Below the pieces are notes generated by a model, which was not told where the DNA came from, searched no databases, and saw nothing but the letters and a program-made list of their open reading frames with translations. The translations under genes and the position numbers were made by a program. Shown here piece after piece: positions 35,253 to 47,819 of a stretch of 64,000 nt of DNA; the stretch's first letter is position 1; every line of letters begins with the position of its first letter. Source of the DNA: Cryptomeria japonica (Eukaryota; Streptophyta; Pinopsida; Cupressales; Cupressaceae). Location of the stretch: the NCBI RefSeq assembly GCF_030272615.1, contig NC_081410.1, positions 227,448,915 to 227,512,914 on the forward strand. The letters are read 5' to 3'.

Positions 35253-36001
35253 TGTGATGACACTCTCCCTACATGTGTCCATGATCCTTATGTCTTTATT
35301 GTTGATTATGCCTCAGGGAGTTTATTGTTTTATGATTAGCCTTGTGATGTGATTTGATTCATTATTCTTGATTGTTATCTTTGTGATATCATGTTGAGTC
35401 ACTTGGTTGTTAGGCGTCAACCTAGGTCTTGAGTGTGAGTTGGAGCCCTATGTCATCTCCTAGCATGGGGGGTGCTTCCTAATTGGTTCCACATGTTCTG
35501 GTGGTTTGATACCTTCTTCCATTGGTATGTTCTTCATTGGATGGTAGCATGGGTGGTTATAGCTTATAGGATTCATCATTATGCAGACATTTGTGTAGCT
35601 GAATCCTATGTATTTGAGATAGTGTATTGTATCATGATGACATTGTAAATGTAAGAGAATATGTACTTGTACCATGTATTCTTGTGTAATAGGACATGAT
35701 GATGTAGAGACTATGATCTTGTAATGGAATAAGATGATGCATTCATTGTATTGTTCATGTTATAGAATGTTCTTTATGTTAAGATGGAGGTCTAAAGTTG
35801 AACTAGGATATTGAATGATTAAGTTATGTGCATTCTTGTTGCATCATATGGTTGTTTAATTGGTCTTGTTGTATAGGATCCTAATTAAATAGAAGATTAG
35901 TACTTGTTGTTATCATCTTGCATACGTATGTGGATGGTAATCTTGATGAATTGTGTAATAGTTATTCTTAAAGAAAATGATCTAGTTGTATTGTAGGAGA
36001 A

Positions 36002-36032
<31 letters not shown>
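35253..36032 (+). repeat. 5' part of the gypsy LTR
   Basis: Starts TGTGATGACACTCTCCC. Ends in a TA dinucleotide run (about 36004-36034) which is the insertion target of the next element. The LTR resumes at 43160 with ATATATATAGG. Confidence 0.55.
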
Positions 36033-36037
<5 letters not shown>

Positions 36038-37167
36038 GGGAAATTTGATATGGCAATTTGAAACATAGGAGGGAGAAATCACTAAATTAATTTCACTTGG
36101 AAAACCTTTACATTTAAAAGATAGAAGGAAATCCACTAGTTCCAATCCTAAATGAGACAAGGACTGAATACTGAGTGGATTGGATTGATTTGGATTTTCC
36201 TCTTTTGTAAGTTGAATTGTTAAAATAAGCAGAATGCTGAAATTAAATACAAAATATGCAGAAATAATGAGCTACAGGTTCAGGATTCCGTCGTGCACCT
36301 AGATTTGAATAATATGAGCTGATTCTGAACTGCCCTATGAAAACTGCCAAAAATAGTAGGGACCACGATGCCCTTCTCGTTGTCCTCCGAAATTTGCGAT
36401 CGTCAAAGAGGATTGTTCCGTCTTTGTGTTTGAAGCTTATTTCCAGAAGTACAGCCACACACCTGTTTCCTACACAAAGAAGGAAAGGGAAATGTGTTGG
36501 GAATAGGGGTTTGCCTAAGTAAAACCCCAGTTGAGGAATCAACCTTGAATGAAATATTGCAAATACTAAAGTAAATAATGGAAAGGTATACCTTAGATCT
36601 GCAATGATTAATATTGATGCTTTGCTTCTTGAATGTAATCGCATATGTTGTATGAAATGACATAAACATGAAAAAACCCTAACACACACACATGCTTGCA
36701 AACACATGATGTAATATTGCTCCAATGGAGAATATGCATCCTTGAAGAATTCTTAAATGCTTGATGTAGTCTCCTTTCCTTCTCCACCTTTCTCGCCTAT
36801 ATGATCCATATGATTGTTATGATGCTATCTCAAAATGAGAGGGAGAGACCTCCTTATATACTTACCTGTCATCAAGCATTCTAATTTTCTGACATGGGCC
36901 AATATGAGGATTTTTTTCCCACTCAAATTTTAGATAGGGACTAGGGGCCAGAATGGGTCCCAATTAGGGAGGACTAGGGCATCGTGCCCTGGTCCCACCC
37001 CAAATTGGGTTAGGAACAAGGGGATATGCTAGTTGAAAGAATAAAAAAGAAGCTTGGTTGCATGGGGGAGGCACAAATAGGCCCCAATCAAGCATGAGGA
37101 TGAGACTGTTAAGGTGAGGGCCCCAAATATAGTCAAAATTACAAGGGGTGCAATTTTACGATGCTCA
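36033..37167 (-). repeat. 3' LTR of the gag-only element
   Basis: Paired with 41994-43159 over its length, with many substitutions and small indels. The right end reads ...GATGCTCA compared with ...GATGCTACA in the partner. Confidence 0.8.
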
Positions 37168-39595
37168 ATTTAGCCGTCACTTTAGTGGGAGTGTGATCTT
37201 ATGTAAATACTCATGATAAAGTAGAAGAAAGACAGATGAAGAAGATGAGGAATGTGGAGCAAAATCACAAGAAGTATAAAATATCTCTAATTTCGAGGAA
37301 CTAAGCCCCCAATCTTAGGATCTTAACTTGCTCAAAACGTATGCAAGGGAACACAAAACAAGACAAAAACAAAAAAGGCAAGAGAAGAAAAAAAGACACA
37401 CAACAAAAGCTAAGAACCAAAAACAAAGCAGACCTCAAGTTAACTAGCTGAAGACATCTCGATATCAAAATGTCTCAACAACTAATATCATTCTTGAAAA
37501 AAAAAATGCTCTCTCATGAACATAAATGATCACATAAAAGAGAAAAGTAAGTATCATCCATGAACTATCAATAGAAAAAATATGAGTCCATAAGAGGAAG
37601 AAGAGAGAACATAAATTCACTCTAGAGGTGTTATCTAGGTGATCCATGAGAAGAATGATGAGAGAGGGAATAGACTACTTTCCCCTAGATGTTTTTATCT
37701 AGGTGATCCATGGTGGGAAAGGACATGGACAACTCGCCCCTAGATATTTTTATCTAGGTAATCCATGTCGGGAGGAGAATAAGAATAGTCTAGTTTTTGT
37801 TAGCCAGTTCCACCCATCCTCGTGCGTGTGTGTAAGTGATGTTTGGTTTCAAGTTTATAGCACCCCATGTAAGAGTCTTTGCTCTATTTTTTAGTGTGCT
37901 TCAACCTATTTAAGACATGTGATGTAAATGCAAATGCAAAGTGGCAAATGACATATACATGCATGGTTTCAAGGCCATCCCATTTAAGAGTCTCTGTCTT
38001 GGTTTCAGTGATGTGTAACCCATCTAAGACATATATCAATTGTTGCATTTGGTTAGAAGTGTGAAGCATCCAATGGTAATAGTTTTTACACTAGTTTCGA
38101 CAATGAACACCCCATTTAAGACATGCAAAAATGATATGCATGATTATAGTACAATATAGTACAAAGGGAGAGATATGGGTGCCCGCCCCCCTTAAGATGT
38201 CAACATAACACTATGTTGATGTCTTAAGGAAGCTAGAGACAATGATACTTTACCTTCAACACCAAGGAAATATCCTTTAGGTAACAATTTTATAAATCCA
38301 AGCTAGAGAGGGAATACTCTTCAAGCAAGGATAAGATTGTTGAAAAAGAGATATATTGCAACAAGTGTAAAGGGGATTGTTGGAGGAGAAGAGATCTTTT
38401 CTCAAACAAAATCTACCTCCAAGAGGAGATATCTTGAACAAACATAATATCTTCTACCAAAAGAAAGGAAAGAGAACAAGAATTCCTACCTTCCTCCTAT
38501 TGCTAGGTGAAAGAGATTCTTGATGAATGATGACACACTTTTGACTTAATGTGAGGGGTAAGTTTATGGTATATGTACATTTCTAAGTGAGGAAGAGGTT
38601 GTAGCCAAGGACTTACAACTATTGTATAAGACGAAATCCTTGAGAAAACAATAACTTCACACAAGGAATGACACCAAATCATGAACAAACACCACTCCAC
38701 AAAGGAAAAGTATATTCTTAGAGAGGAGAAAGAAATAAATCATTTCCCCCCAAGTGTAAGGACAATCAGAAGAATTACACAATCTTCTAAGGAGATATTA
38801 GGCATAAGGAAATGCATAATATACTCACATGAATGAATATCCAATGCAAGAAAAGACATTAGTTTATGTAAAATACATCTTAAAAGAAGTGGTAATCTTC
38901 AAAGAGGGAGAGAAAGAAATAAATATCACATATTCCCCTAAGGAGGGATTAATCATAAGAGACACACCATTACAATAAAGGATATCAATGCATGAAAAAT
39001 GCAGCCCCTAAAGGGAAGAGTGATAGATTAGAGAGAAAGAAGAGATAGAAAAAGGAATCCTTGCACCCCCAAGCAAGAGGACAAGGGGAAGAATTACACA
39101 TCTTCTAAAGAGAGGTTATTCAGAAGAGATGTGCCATTTCAAACAAGGAATATATCCTATCCAAGGAACAAACATGTGCTCGCATGACAGATAACTCTAT
39201 GCAAGAAAGGACATCAAATTATGAATAATACAACACAAAAGAAAGGGTAGTTTTCAAAGAGAAAGAAATAGGAAGAAGAAGGTTCACAAAAGTTCTCTAA
39301 GGAGAGATTATTCATAATAGATACTCTATTTCAAGCAAGTAATAGGTCTTGTCCAAGGAACAAACATGTGCTCGCATTAAGGATAATTCCATGCAAGAAA
39401 GGACATCAAGTTATGAATAATTCAATCCATAAAGGGAATAGTGAAACCTTAGAAAGAGGAAAGATAGAGGAAAAATCATGTTGCTACCTCAAGATATTTG
39501 ATGTTGAAGGTGCACCACCTCTAATGACAAAGAGCCCCAAATTAAGTTCACTACTTGTGTCATAGGTTGAGGTGTAACATGAGGTGAGAGGAGTG
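37168..39595 (-). other. 3' non-coding tail of the gag-only element with tandem repeats
   Basis: No coding sequence in either strand. At 37635-37770, TCTAGGTGATCCATG recurs three times at 50-65 bp spacing. From about 38460 to 39480 a degenerate unit with period near 192 bp recurs, with CCAAGGAACAAACATGTGCTCG at 39161 and 39353. Units share TGCAAGAAAGGACATCA and are A/G-rich on the plus strand. A pole of CCCCCCTT pyrimidines lies near 38185. Confidence 0.65.
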
Positions 39596-41044
39596 CTAAG
39601 GCACTACCTTTTCACCTAGAAAGAGAGAAAGATTTGTTGAAAGACATATATGAGCACAATCATATTGTTCTTGAAAAAATTCCTTAAACACTTTACACTT
39701 TCCAAAAAAATGAGAACAACAATGATGAAAAAGACAATGTCCATTACCTTCTTTATGTTTAGTGCTAAACTTCACAAAAGGAAAAACAACATTCTTGTCA
39801 TACTTTAATTTCGAAAAGATTCTAGTGGCCAATTTTTCTTGATCATCAATAGTTGTAGGCTTATTCTTTTGAGATTGAGGACAAGTGTTGTTATTAGAAG
39901 AAGAAGTGTCATCAATGATTTTAACTTTACCACTATAAATAAATTCTTTCATTGAATTTTGAAAATCGGGACAATCATTAGTATGATGATTGTGAGTTTG
40001 ATGAAATGAACAAAAAGGAGCTTTTGAAGAAGAAGCACTTTTACGGGAGCAAATGGCTTGTTGTCTTGCAAGATGATCTTTTAAGTCTTGAATCCTAAGG
40101 AGGTCATCCATAGGAGAATTATTATCATGTCCTAGGCATTCTGTACTAATTTGTGTAGGAGGGTTTATAGGGACTCGAATTCCTTGTTCAAATTTTCCAA
40201 GTCCTTGTCCTCTAAAACCTTGTTTTGATATTATGCTAAAGCCACTCCTATAAGAATCCTTTAATTGAGAAGGAAGGGGAACATTATAATAAATTTCTTT
40301 GAAGTTTCTAGTGTAAGGATGTTTGGAAGGAATGAAATTATTAGTAGATGAAGAAGGAATATCTTGTAGAGGAGGATTTTTCTTTCTTTCATCATGCATA
40401 TCTTCTTTGGTAGATTGGGAAGGAAGATCCTTATCATCTAAGGCCTCATCTTTTGTTAATGTTATATGGGGTGAGAGACCATGAATTAAATGCATGACAT
40501 CATCTTCTCTACAAATGTTTTGATTTTTAAGATAGGCTCTAGGAGAATAAGGAGGATCTAGAGAGATAGAAACACCAATATTTTGACCTTGCCCCACTTG
40601 TGCAAGGGTATGTGTATGAGAAAAAAATAGGGTCATGTTTCTCTTCAATCATTTTTCTTCATTAGAGAGATAATTGATAAGAGAATTAGCTATGTCTTCA
40701 TTCACATTAGATACCCTAGGAGAGGTACAAGTATCAAGTTTCTCATTGTCACCTCTAGGATTAGGATCTACAAAAGCTTTTAGGTGATCTACATATGAAA
40801 TGCATTTATCCAAAAACATCCCCATAACACAACTTACATGATAAATGAAAGCTTTGACATCTAATTTATGAAAAGAAATCAACTTGGAAATCCAAAGAAT
40901 GCAATATGTCCAAGTGCTATGAATGAAAAGAAGTAACATGAAGTGAAAGAAGCCATTATCCAACACATGATAATAATAAATGTACTTAAATAGCAATGTA
41001 ATCATATGTGAAATAGCAAATAGATCAAATCCATTAATTGCCAT
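39596..41044 (-). pseudogene. Gag-like protein with G-patch and zinc finger (gypsy-type)
   Basis: One frame from 41044 to 39596 with a single TGA at 40649-40651. After the stop, residues 138-161 of the 350-residue part form a G-patch-like motif (GFRGQGLGKFEQGIRVP). A CxxHx5Hx3C finger follows (Cys213, His216, His222, Cys226; CSFHQTHNHHTNDC), of the CxFHxxxGHxTxDC type seen in plant gypsy gag proteins. The N-terminal part has Leu/Phe-rich hydrophobic stretches. Such a protein would package element RNA in particles built with a partner's pol. If the TGA is the only lesion, this is a nearly intact gag. Confidence 0.7.
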
Positions 41045-41980
41045 GATGAATATTAAAATTTAAATCCAAGCAAATTACTAAAAAGAATAAAACCATTTAA
41101 TTTATGTAAATTGGTGAGATTCAAACTTGATTGATTGATTTTTGAAAAATGTGAAATGAAATTTGAAAGTGGAGATTTGGAAATTGGAATTTGCAAAATA
41201 ATTGAAAAATGCAAAATTTTAGAAAAATGATTATTGAATTTTTGAAAAACAACCTCCTAGGAAATTTAAATTTATCATTAGGGATTTGAAACTAACCTCT
41301 TAATTTAAATTTAAAATTACCCACAAGAAGATTTGAATTTACCCAATAAAAATTTAAACTTAAAATTAGAGCTTTGTTAAACAACCTCTTAATTTTAAAA
41401 TTTAAATTTAAAGTTATCCACAAGAGAATTTAATTTAAAATTAGGGCCTTATTAAAAGAACCTCTTAATTTTAAAATTTTAAAATTAGATCAAGGGTTGA
41501 AAATTGAAAAGTTAAGAAAATCACAAAATTAATTTAAATTTTAAAATTAGGGGTTTTTTAATTAACCACTTAATTTTAAAATTTAAATTTCAACTTGAAA
41601 TTTGATCCAAGATTGTAAATTTGAATTTGAAGCAAATTTTAAATGGGAAATTCAAAATTTAAACAACCCACAAGCTTAATTTTTTTTTAAAATTAGGGTT
41701 TTTGAAACAAACCACTTAATTTTAAAATTTAAATGTGAAATTTGACTTGCAAGTGAAAATTTGAATTTTTGAAATTAAAAAATACTCAGATATGAGAAAA
41801 TTAATCCAAATTATGCAATTCACAAGCTCAATTTTAAAATTAAAAATTAGGGTTTTAGTGAAATGAACCTCTAAATTTTAAAAATTTGCAAGGAAATCAA
41901 ACTTGTAAATGAAAACTTGAATTTTAAATTGCATAAACAATTAGATCTGAGAACATACATAAAAAATAAGGGTGTAAGGA
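41045..41980 (-). repeat. 5' leader of the gag-only element: AT-rich degenerate tandem repeats
   Basis: Between the primer site and gag. On the plus strand, blocks of AATTTTAAAATTTAAATTT plus AATTAGGGTTTTT...AACCTCTTAATTT recur six to eight times at about 90-150 bp spacing (41100-41900). This is a long, structured leader with no coding capacity. Confidence 0.7.
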
Positions 41981-41993
41981 GTCGGGTTCACCA
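41981..41993 (-). promoter_or_regulatory. Primer-binding site, tRNA-Trp type
   Basis: The minus strand reads TGGTGAACCCGAC, complementary to the last 13 bases (with CCA) of plant tRNA-Trp as I recall it. It differs from all copia elements here, which use tRNA-Met. Confidence 0.75.
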
Positions 41994-43159
41994 AAAAAGG
42001 GGAAAATTTAATTTGGCAATTTGCAACATAGGAGGGAGATATCACCAAATAAATTTCGCTTGGAAAACCTTTACATTCAAAAGAGGGAAGGGAATCCACT
42101 AGATCCAATCCTAAATGAGACAAAGACTGGATACTGAGAGGATTGGATTGATTTGGGTTTTCCTCTTTTGTAAGTTGAATTGTTAAAATAAGTAGAATAT
42201 TGAAATTGAAGACAAAATATGTGGAAACAGTGAGCTATAGGTTTAGGATTCCATTGTGCACCTGGATCTGAATAATATGAGTTGATTTGGAACTGCCCTG
42301 CAAAAACTACCAAAAATAGCAGGGACCAAGTGCAAGGGCTAGGACACCCCTCTTGGTCCTCCAAAAATTTTGATCGTCGAAAAGGGATTTATGTCTCTGT
42401 GTCTGAAGCTTATTTCTAGAAGTATAGTCACGTACCTATTTCCTGCACACAAAAGGAAAGGGAAATGCGTAAGGAATAGGGGTTTGCCTAAGTTAAACCT
42501 CGGTTGAGGAATCAACCTTGAATAAAATATTGTAGATATTGTATTAAATATTGGAAAGGTATACCTTAGATCTGCAATGATTGATAATGATGCTTTGCTT
42601 CCTGAATGTAATCACATATGTTGTATGAAATGGTATGAACATGACAAAACCCTAACACACACATGCTTGCAAATGAATGATGTAATGTTGCTCCAATGAA
42701 GAATGTGTAGCCTTCAAGAATACTTGAATGCTTGATGTAGTCTCCTTGCCTTCTCCACCTTCTTTGCCTATATTCTCCTTATGCTTGTTATGATGCTATC
42801 TTAAAATGAGAGGGAGAGACCTCCTTATATACTTGCCTATCGTCAAACATTTTAATTTTTTGACATGGGCTGACATGATGAATTGTTTTCTTGCTCAAAT
42901 TTTAGATAGGGCCTAGGGGCCAAAATGGGTCCCAATTAGGGAGGACCAAGACGTGGCACCTTGGTCTTGATGAGGACCAAGGTGCTACCCCAAATTGGGT
43001 CAGGAACAAGGGGCTATGCTAGGTGCAAGAAGAAAAAAAGAAGCTTGGTTGCATGGGGGAGGCACAAATAGCTCCTGATCAAGCACGAGGATGAGACTGC
43101 TAAGGTGAGGGCCCCAAATATGGTCAAAATTGCAAGGGGTGCAATTTTAGGATGCTACA
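41994..43159 (-). repeat. 5' LTR of the gag-only element
   Basis: Ends (plus strand) GGATGCTACA, i.e. TGTAGCATCC on the element strand. The inner edge abuts the primer site. Related sequence, cut by the window edge, reappears at 63722-64000. Confidence 0.8.
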
Positions 43160-43629
43160 ATATATATAGGTCCATGATGTGATAGATGAATAGAGTAAGA
43201 AAAAGGAATTAGGAACACTTGGTTTGGTAATTTAAAATGAACTTAAAAGTTAATGGGTCATGGTAGAATATGCATATGTGGTTAGTGATTTCATAGCTGA
43301 TAGGAAAATCAATTGATAAGGAAATGATTGAACTATGTGTATATAGTATATTAGATTCAAATGCATTTATGTTTTAAGAGTTGTTTTAAGTAGTGACTTT
43401 GGAATACCCTAAGGAGAGAATGCATGGATACATGTATATGGTTAAAATGTTATTTCTTCTTGCATTATATGTTGTTGTCATTATGGTTATGTTCATTCTT
43501 GTGATATTAATCTATGATTTTAAGTAATGATAGTTTACTATGTTGTATCAATAGATGTTTTAAAAAAATTTAACTCTATTTTTTGGTTAGTTTAGTTATA
43601 TTCTCTAGGGTATTTTGGTGGGCATTACA
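43160..43629 (+). repeat. 3' part of the gypsy LTR
   Basis: Resumes the TA run after the inserted element and ends TGGGCATTACA before the tRNA-Met primer site. Confidence 0.65.
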
Positions 43630-43631
43630 TC

Positions 43632-43648
43632 TGGTATCAGAGCCCATG
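43632..43648 (+). promoter_or_regulatory. Gypsy primer-binding site, tRNA-iMet
   Basis: TGGTATCAGAGCCCATG, two bases after the LTR end CATTACA. The first 13 or so bases match the initiator tRNA-Met complement. Confidence 0.85.
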
Positions 43649-43802
43649 TTCACACACTAGGTACTCTGGTTTCACATCAACCCATTGTGTGTGTTAGCAT
43701 TTAGCATGGGCTATCCCAATGGTTTATTCGTGCTTATTATTTTCTTGTTTTTGTCGCCCTATATTTTAGCTTATAGTTTCTTTTGCATCTTGATTAGACA
43801 AG

Positions 43803-43954
43803 ATGCTTTCTATAGGTAGAGGTCATGGTTGTGGTGGTCGCATGGGTACTCAATGCAATCCTCATATTGTGGTTTCTGAAGAGTCATGTTGTGAGGAGCT
43901 GCAACAGGGTGGTGATGCAATTTTGCAGCTGGTTAATGTGCTTCAGGTTCTTCT
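43803..43954 (+). pseudogene. Gypsy gag, N-terminal piece before the copia insertion
   Basis: ATG at 43803 and an open frame up to the insertion (Gly/Arg-rich start, then acidic helical sequence around EELQQGGDAILQLVNVLQVL). It is interrupted at CTTCT (43950-43954), the target duplication of the copia element. The reading continues beyond 53010. Confidence 0.7.
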
Positions 43955-45699
43955 TGTTGAGCACAATGTACCATTGAGAGGGGGGTGAATCAGTGGTTCC
44001 TAAAATCCTTTCTTTTTAAACCAAGCCTTGAGTGTCAGTTAACAAGCTAAACACTAAGTAATCAATCTAATAAGATAAGAGTGGATATCAAAAGATCCAA
44101 ACACACAAATGCATAACCCACAACACCAGATGAACGAGGAAAACCCAATATGGGAAAAATCTTGGTGAGAAATCCTACTGGAGTCTACTGCTCCAATTTT
44201 TCCTTACAATGAAACAATGGATTATGACGATTTCAGGCACCAACCCAAGGAGCGCCAACCCCTACTGATTTACGGCACCGACCCAAGGAGCACCAACCCC
44301 AGCACCAAGCACCAACTTGGTGTAATATAATGTAATACAATTTCAATGCAAGGATAGAACTTAGTTGCAAATGATTTTTGCAACACTTGATCAACGAATG
44401 TCTACTAGTTATCAACTTCCTCTATTTCACCAGTCTTTCTTCTATTAGTTATCAGATTTCTCTTTCTGATCTCCTACCGGTTGCTCTCTACCCATCTTCT
44501 CTTTCTCAGAACCTCACCCTACACGGTATCACTCTTGGAGGCCTTCCTAACCTTCCAATACTTGTCGATATGTTTGACTATTAAGACTATAATAGTTCAC
44601 TGGTTACTCTATTTCTACCAGTTAGACCCTCTCACCGGTTCAGCCTACTAACACACACTCTAACTCTTTGAGAAATAACTCTTAGGTAGGTAGTATTTCT
44701 TCTTTCTTAGACTCTCTTTCATCTCACACCTTGCATCTAGCATCCCTTGATTTCAATCTCAAGTTGACATATTTATCTAAGGGTTCCCGCCAAAATCAAG
44801 ATTCAAACGGTGTCATGTTAGGTTTTACCTTCACCAACTCGATCCATATCAGATCTGATCTGGTTTTTTATTCTATAATGGTGATCTGCATCACTCCAAA
44901 CAACACCGCCATCTCCTCACTTTTAAATGTGCGTTTTCTATTTTTGGATGTCTACAACATGCTTTTATGTATTTCTCTATCAATCACCATTAATGGATCA
45001 ATTGTTTCCTTTGACAAATGGGTACAAAGATCAGATCATCTTGCAAGGTCAGTTCAATCACCTTGCCACCTTGTCTTTCCTTGAGCCACAACATTTTTCC
45101 ATTCTCCCATGATTTTCGGGTTCTTCATTAATGCCAACTTGCTTGTTGACTACTACACCGATGAATACTTCATCAACCTCTGCGTGATCGCCACCTAGTT
45201 TCCACCTGTCATCCTTTTCGACATCCACCTATGCTCAGTTTGCAATGTCAGTTTGGCATCATCTTTAGTCTACTATGTCAATTTGACATCCTTCACCGAC
45301 CAAGACTAACTATCGGTTCAACTCACCTTACCAGTATAACCTAACTTCACCGGTGGACCTTCATACCTGCTAAACTCTTCTCTATCGGTAGATCAACTTG
45401 GTCTTCCATCAAACATGTTGGTCCATATACTAAGTCCATTTACCAGTGACATTAAACTTCTCTTTGTATACCGGTTCACATCCTTTTGTTCTTCTTTGTT
45501 TGCTTTCTTTTCCTTGACGATGGTTATGCTTTACTAGTAGATGATGCATTTCATGTGTACCAATAACATACCTTTCTGTTTGCTTACACACATATGGATT
45601 GACATCAACATGTCTTACTTCACCCATACCAATCACCACTACTTACTCACCGGTGACCATGCCATACCGGTTGACATCAATGATAGCCTAATGCCAACA
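43955..45699 (-). repeat. 3' LTR of the 44-53 kb copia element
   Basis: 1,745 bp. Near its start, GAGAGGGGGGTGAATCAG (43976-43993); near 44130-44160 the AAAACCC...GGGAAAAATC box. Close in length to the 1,731-bp partner. Confidence 0.93.
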
Positions 45700-45711
45700 A
45701 TCTCCCCCTTT
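45700..45711 (-). promoter_or_regulatory. Polypurine tract of the 44-53 kb copia element
   Basis: Plus-strand ATCTCCCCCTTT abuts the LTR, i.e. AAAGGGGGAGAT on the sense strand. Identical to the tract of the 25.5-31.9 kb element. Confidence 0.88.
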
Positions 45712-45969
45712 GGCATTGATGTCAACACGCTGAAAATCTTCACACCTTACGGATATATTTCTCCCCCTTTGACACAATGAAAAAGGGTCAGGGTAATTCA
45801 TTCTCCCCCTTTGATTCATATGTATCTTCCCCTTAGTCAAATATGCTCTTAGTGATTACAGTCGGTACTGAGACATACAATCCTAAACTTTCCCTATGAT
45901 CAACATGTGGTACAAGAGATATAGATACTTCTATGAACTCCCCTTGAACCATATATCTCCTTACAAACT

Positions 45970-46802
45970 TAAGTGCATGAGGCAGGTGAAACAACTCCCA
46001 AATTGTGTCTTAAGTACTCAAAAGTGCTTATCAGTAAAGGTTTGGTGAAGATGTCTGCCACTTTGTTCTCCCATAGGGACATATTCCATCTTTACTTCCT
46101 ATTCTTCAACCTTCTCTCTGAGAAAATGATACTTGATGCTATATTCTTTGTCCTTGGATGCATCATAGGGTTCTTTGATATGTTTATGGCACTTGAATTA
46201 TCACACTGAATGGGAATAGGATCAAAGATGTCCACATGTATGTCCTTGAGGGTTTTCCTCATCCAAAGCACCTGAGAGCAACATGTAGCAACAACAATGC
46301 ATTATGCTTCAGTAGTTGATAGGGAGGTTGAATCTTGCTTCTTGCTATGCCATGAGACCAACCAATCACCTAGGAAAAATGCACCACTACTTGTTCTCTT
46401 TCGATCATCAATGCAACCTGCCCAATCAGCATCAATATATGGTTCCAAGATGAATTCCCCTTGTTTAGGGTACCATAATCCATAATTGATTGTCCCTTCC
46501 AGGTACCTAAAATTTTTGCTTACTATATTCATATGTGATTGCTTAGGTGTTGCTTGAAATCTAGCCACCATACACACTGCCTACACTATATCCGGTCTAG
46601 AAGCAGCAAGATACAATAAACTTCCTATCATGGATCTATACAATGTTTGATCCACCATCGGTGATTCATCATTCTTGTTTAATTTTCTTTCGGTCACCAT
46701 GGGGGTACTCACTGGTTTGCAATCCTCCATTTAAAACTTCTTTAGCATATCCTTTGCATACTTTGTTTGTGAGATAAATATTCCCTTATCTAACTATGAT
46801 AT
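45970..46802 (-). pseudogene. Copia RT C-terminus and RNase H (broken)
   Basis: The frame 46577-46302 covers ARFQATPKQSHMN, then GLWYPKQGEF, then the RNase H start YIDADWAGCIDDRKRTSSG with the catalytic Asp context, ending at STTEA. Degraded sequence runs to the C-terminal DIFTKPL-type motif near 46030. Several stops. Confidence 0.85.
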
Positions 46803-47348
46803 CTACAAACCAAGAAAGTATGTTAGTTCTCCAAGCATTGACATCTCAAATTCTGACTGCATCTGATCAGCAAAATATTTGCAAAGAGTGTCCTTGTTTC
46901 CTCCAAAAATGATATCATCTACATACACAACCACAATGATCATGTGATTTCCATCTGCCTTGATGTATAGATTGTTGTCAGCACTCCTCTTTTTTAATCC
47001 TTTCTCCTTCAGATATTGATCTAGCCTTGAATACCATGCTCTAGGAGCCTGCTTTAAACCATACACGACTTTCTTCAACTGACACATAAAGGTTTCATCA
47101 TCATGTAACAAAAACCCTTCTGGTTGCTCCATGTACACTTCTTCCATATTTCCATTTAGGAAGGCATATTTTACATCCATTTGATATACCTTATAACCCT
47201 TGTAGGCTAAAAAAGCTAGAAAAATCCTAATTGCTTCTAATATAGCTACCAGTGCAATTTTTTCTTCAAAATCAGTGCCCTCTACTTGAGAGTAATCCTT
47301 GCACATTACTTTATCTGTATTCCTAACAATTTTACCTTCTTCATTCAT
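46803..47348 (-). pseudogene. Copia reverse transcriptase
   Basis: 181 open residues. They include QMDVKYAFLNGNMEEVY (first catalytic Asp58), [15 protein letters not shown] and the YVDD box (residues 142-145). Compared with the family, TFAPVA is changed to KIALVA (residues 30-35), so the start of the fingers region is mutated. The frame matches the upstream integrase frame; pol appears broken here by stops only. Confidence 0.93.
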
Positions 47349-47819
47349 CTTGTTCCGATAGACCCATTTGGTGCCAATGATATTCTTGTCTTTTGGTCTA
47401 GGGACTAATTCTCAAGTATTGTTCTTCTCAATCTGTTGCAACTCTTCTTCCATGGCATCCATCCATTTCTGACTTTTTCTGGCCTCATTGAATGTTTTAG
47501 GTTCTACTTCATTCATGAGGCAAAAATTGACTTGTTCATCAATCCGGGCAAGATTTCTCCTAGTCTATACACCATCACTCGTATTACCTAAAATCTACTG
47601 TTTCGGGTGGTTTTTCTGTACATACTAGTTAGGAACTTTATTGAATGCTTCTTCTAGTTCATTGTCTGGCAGAGCTTTTTCACCTTCATCACCAAAATCA
47701 TCATACTGGTTCACTTGTGCTTGTCTTCCTTTATGCATATCCTCATCAACTCTTACATGCACACTCTCAATGACTCTTCTTAGTCTTTTATTATAGCATT
47801 TATAGGCCTTATTGTTAGT
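47349..47819 (-). pseudogene. Copia integrase-RT linker (degraded)
   Basis: Poorly conserved in the family. It holds several stops and the pre-RT helix remnant ahead of the FRNK-like motif. No complete frame remains. Confidence 0.6.

Larger units (their letters stand above)
36033..43159 (-). mobile_element. Non-autonomous gag-only LTR retrotransposon (~7.1 kb), tRNA-Trp primer site
   Basis: Two direct copies of about 1.15 kb (36033-37167 and 41994-43159) flank 4.8 kb. On the minus strand the LTR starts TGTAGCATCC (43159 inwards), and TGGTGAACCCGAC follows the LTR 3' end at 41993-41981. This is complementary to the 3' end of plant tRNA-Trp. The only coding region is gag-like (41044-39596). 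No protease, RT, integrase or RNase H was seen. The element sits in a TA run, so the duplication is ATATA-like and its exact length is ambiguous. The structure fits TR-GAG/LARD-type elements depending on a gypsy partner. Confidence 0.78.

Noticed and set aside
36004-36034. TA dinucleotide run as an independent microsatellite finding
   Set aside because: Best explained as the insertion target of the gag-only element; the run also appears after the right LTR at 43160.
36243-36725. 160-codon minus-strand frame in the LTR of the gag-only element
   Set aside because: The partner LTR (41994-43159) does not keep this frame open, so it is not a conserved gene.
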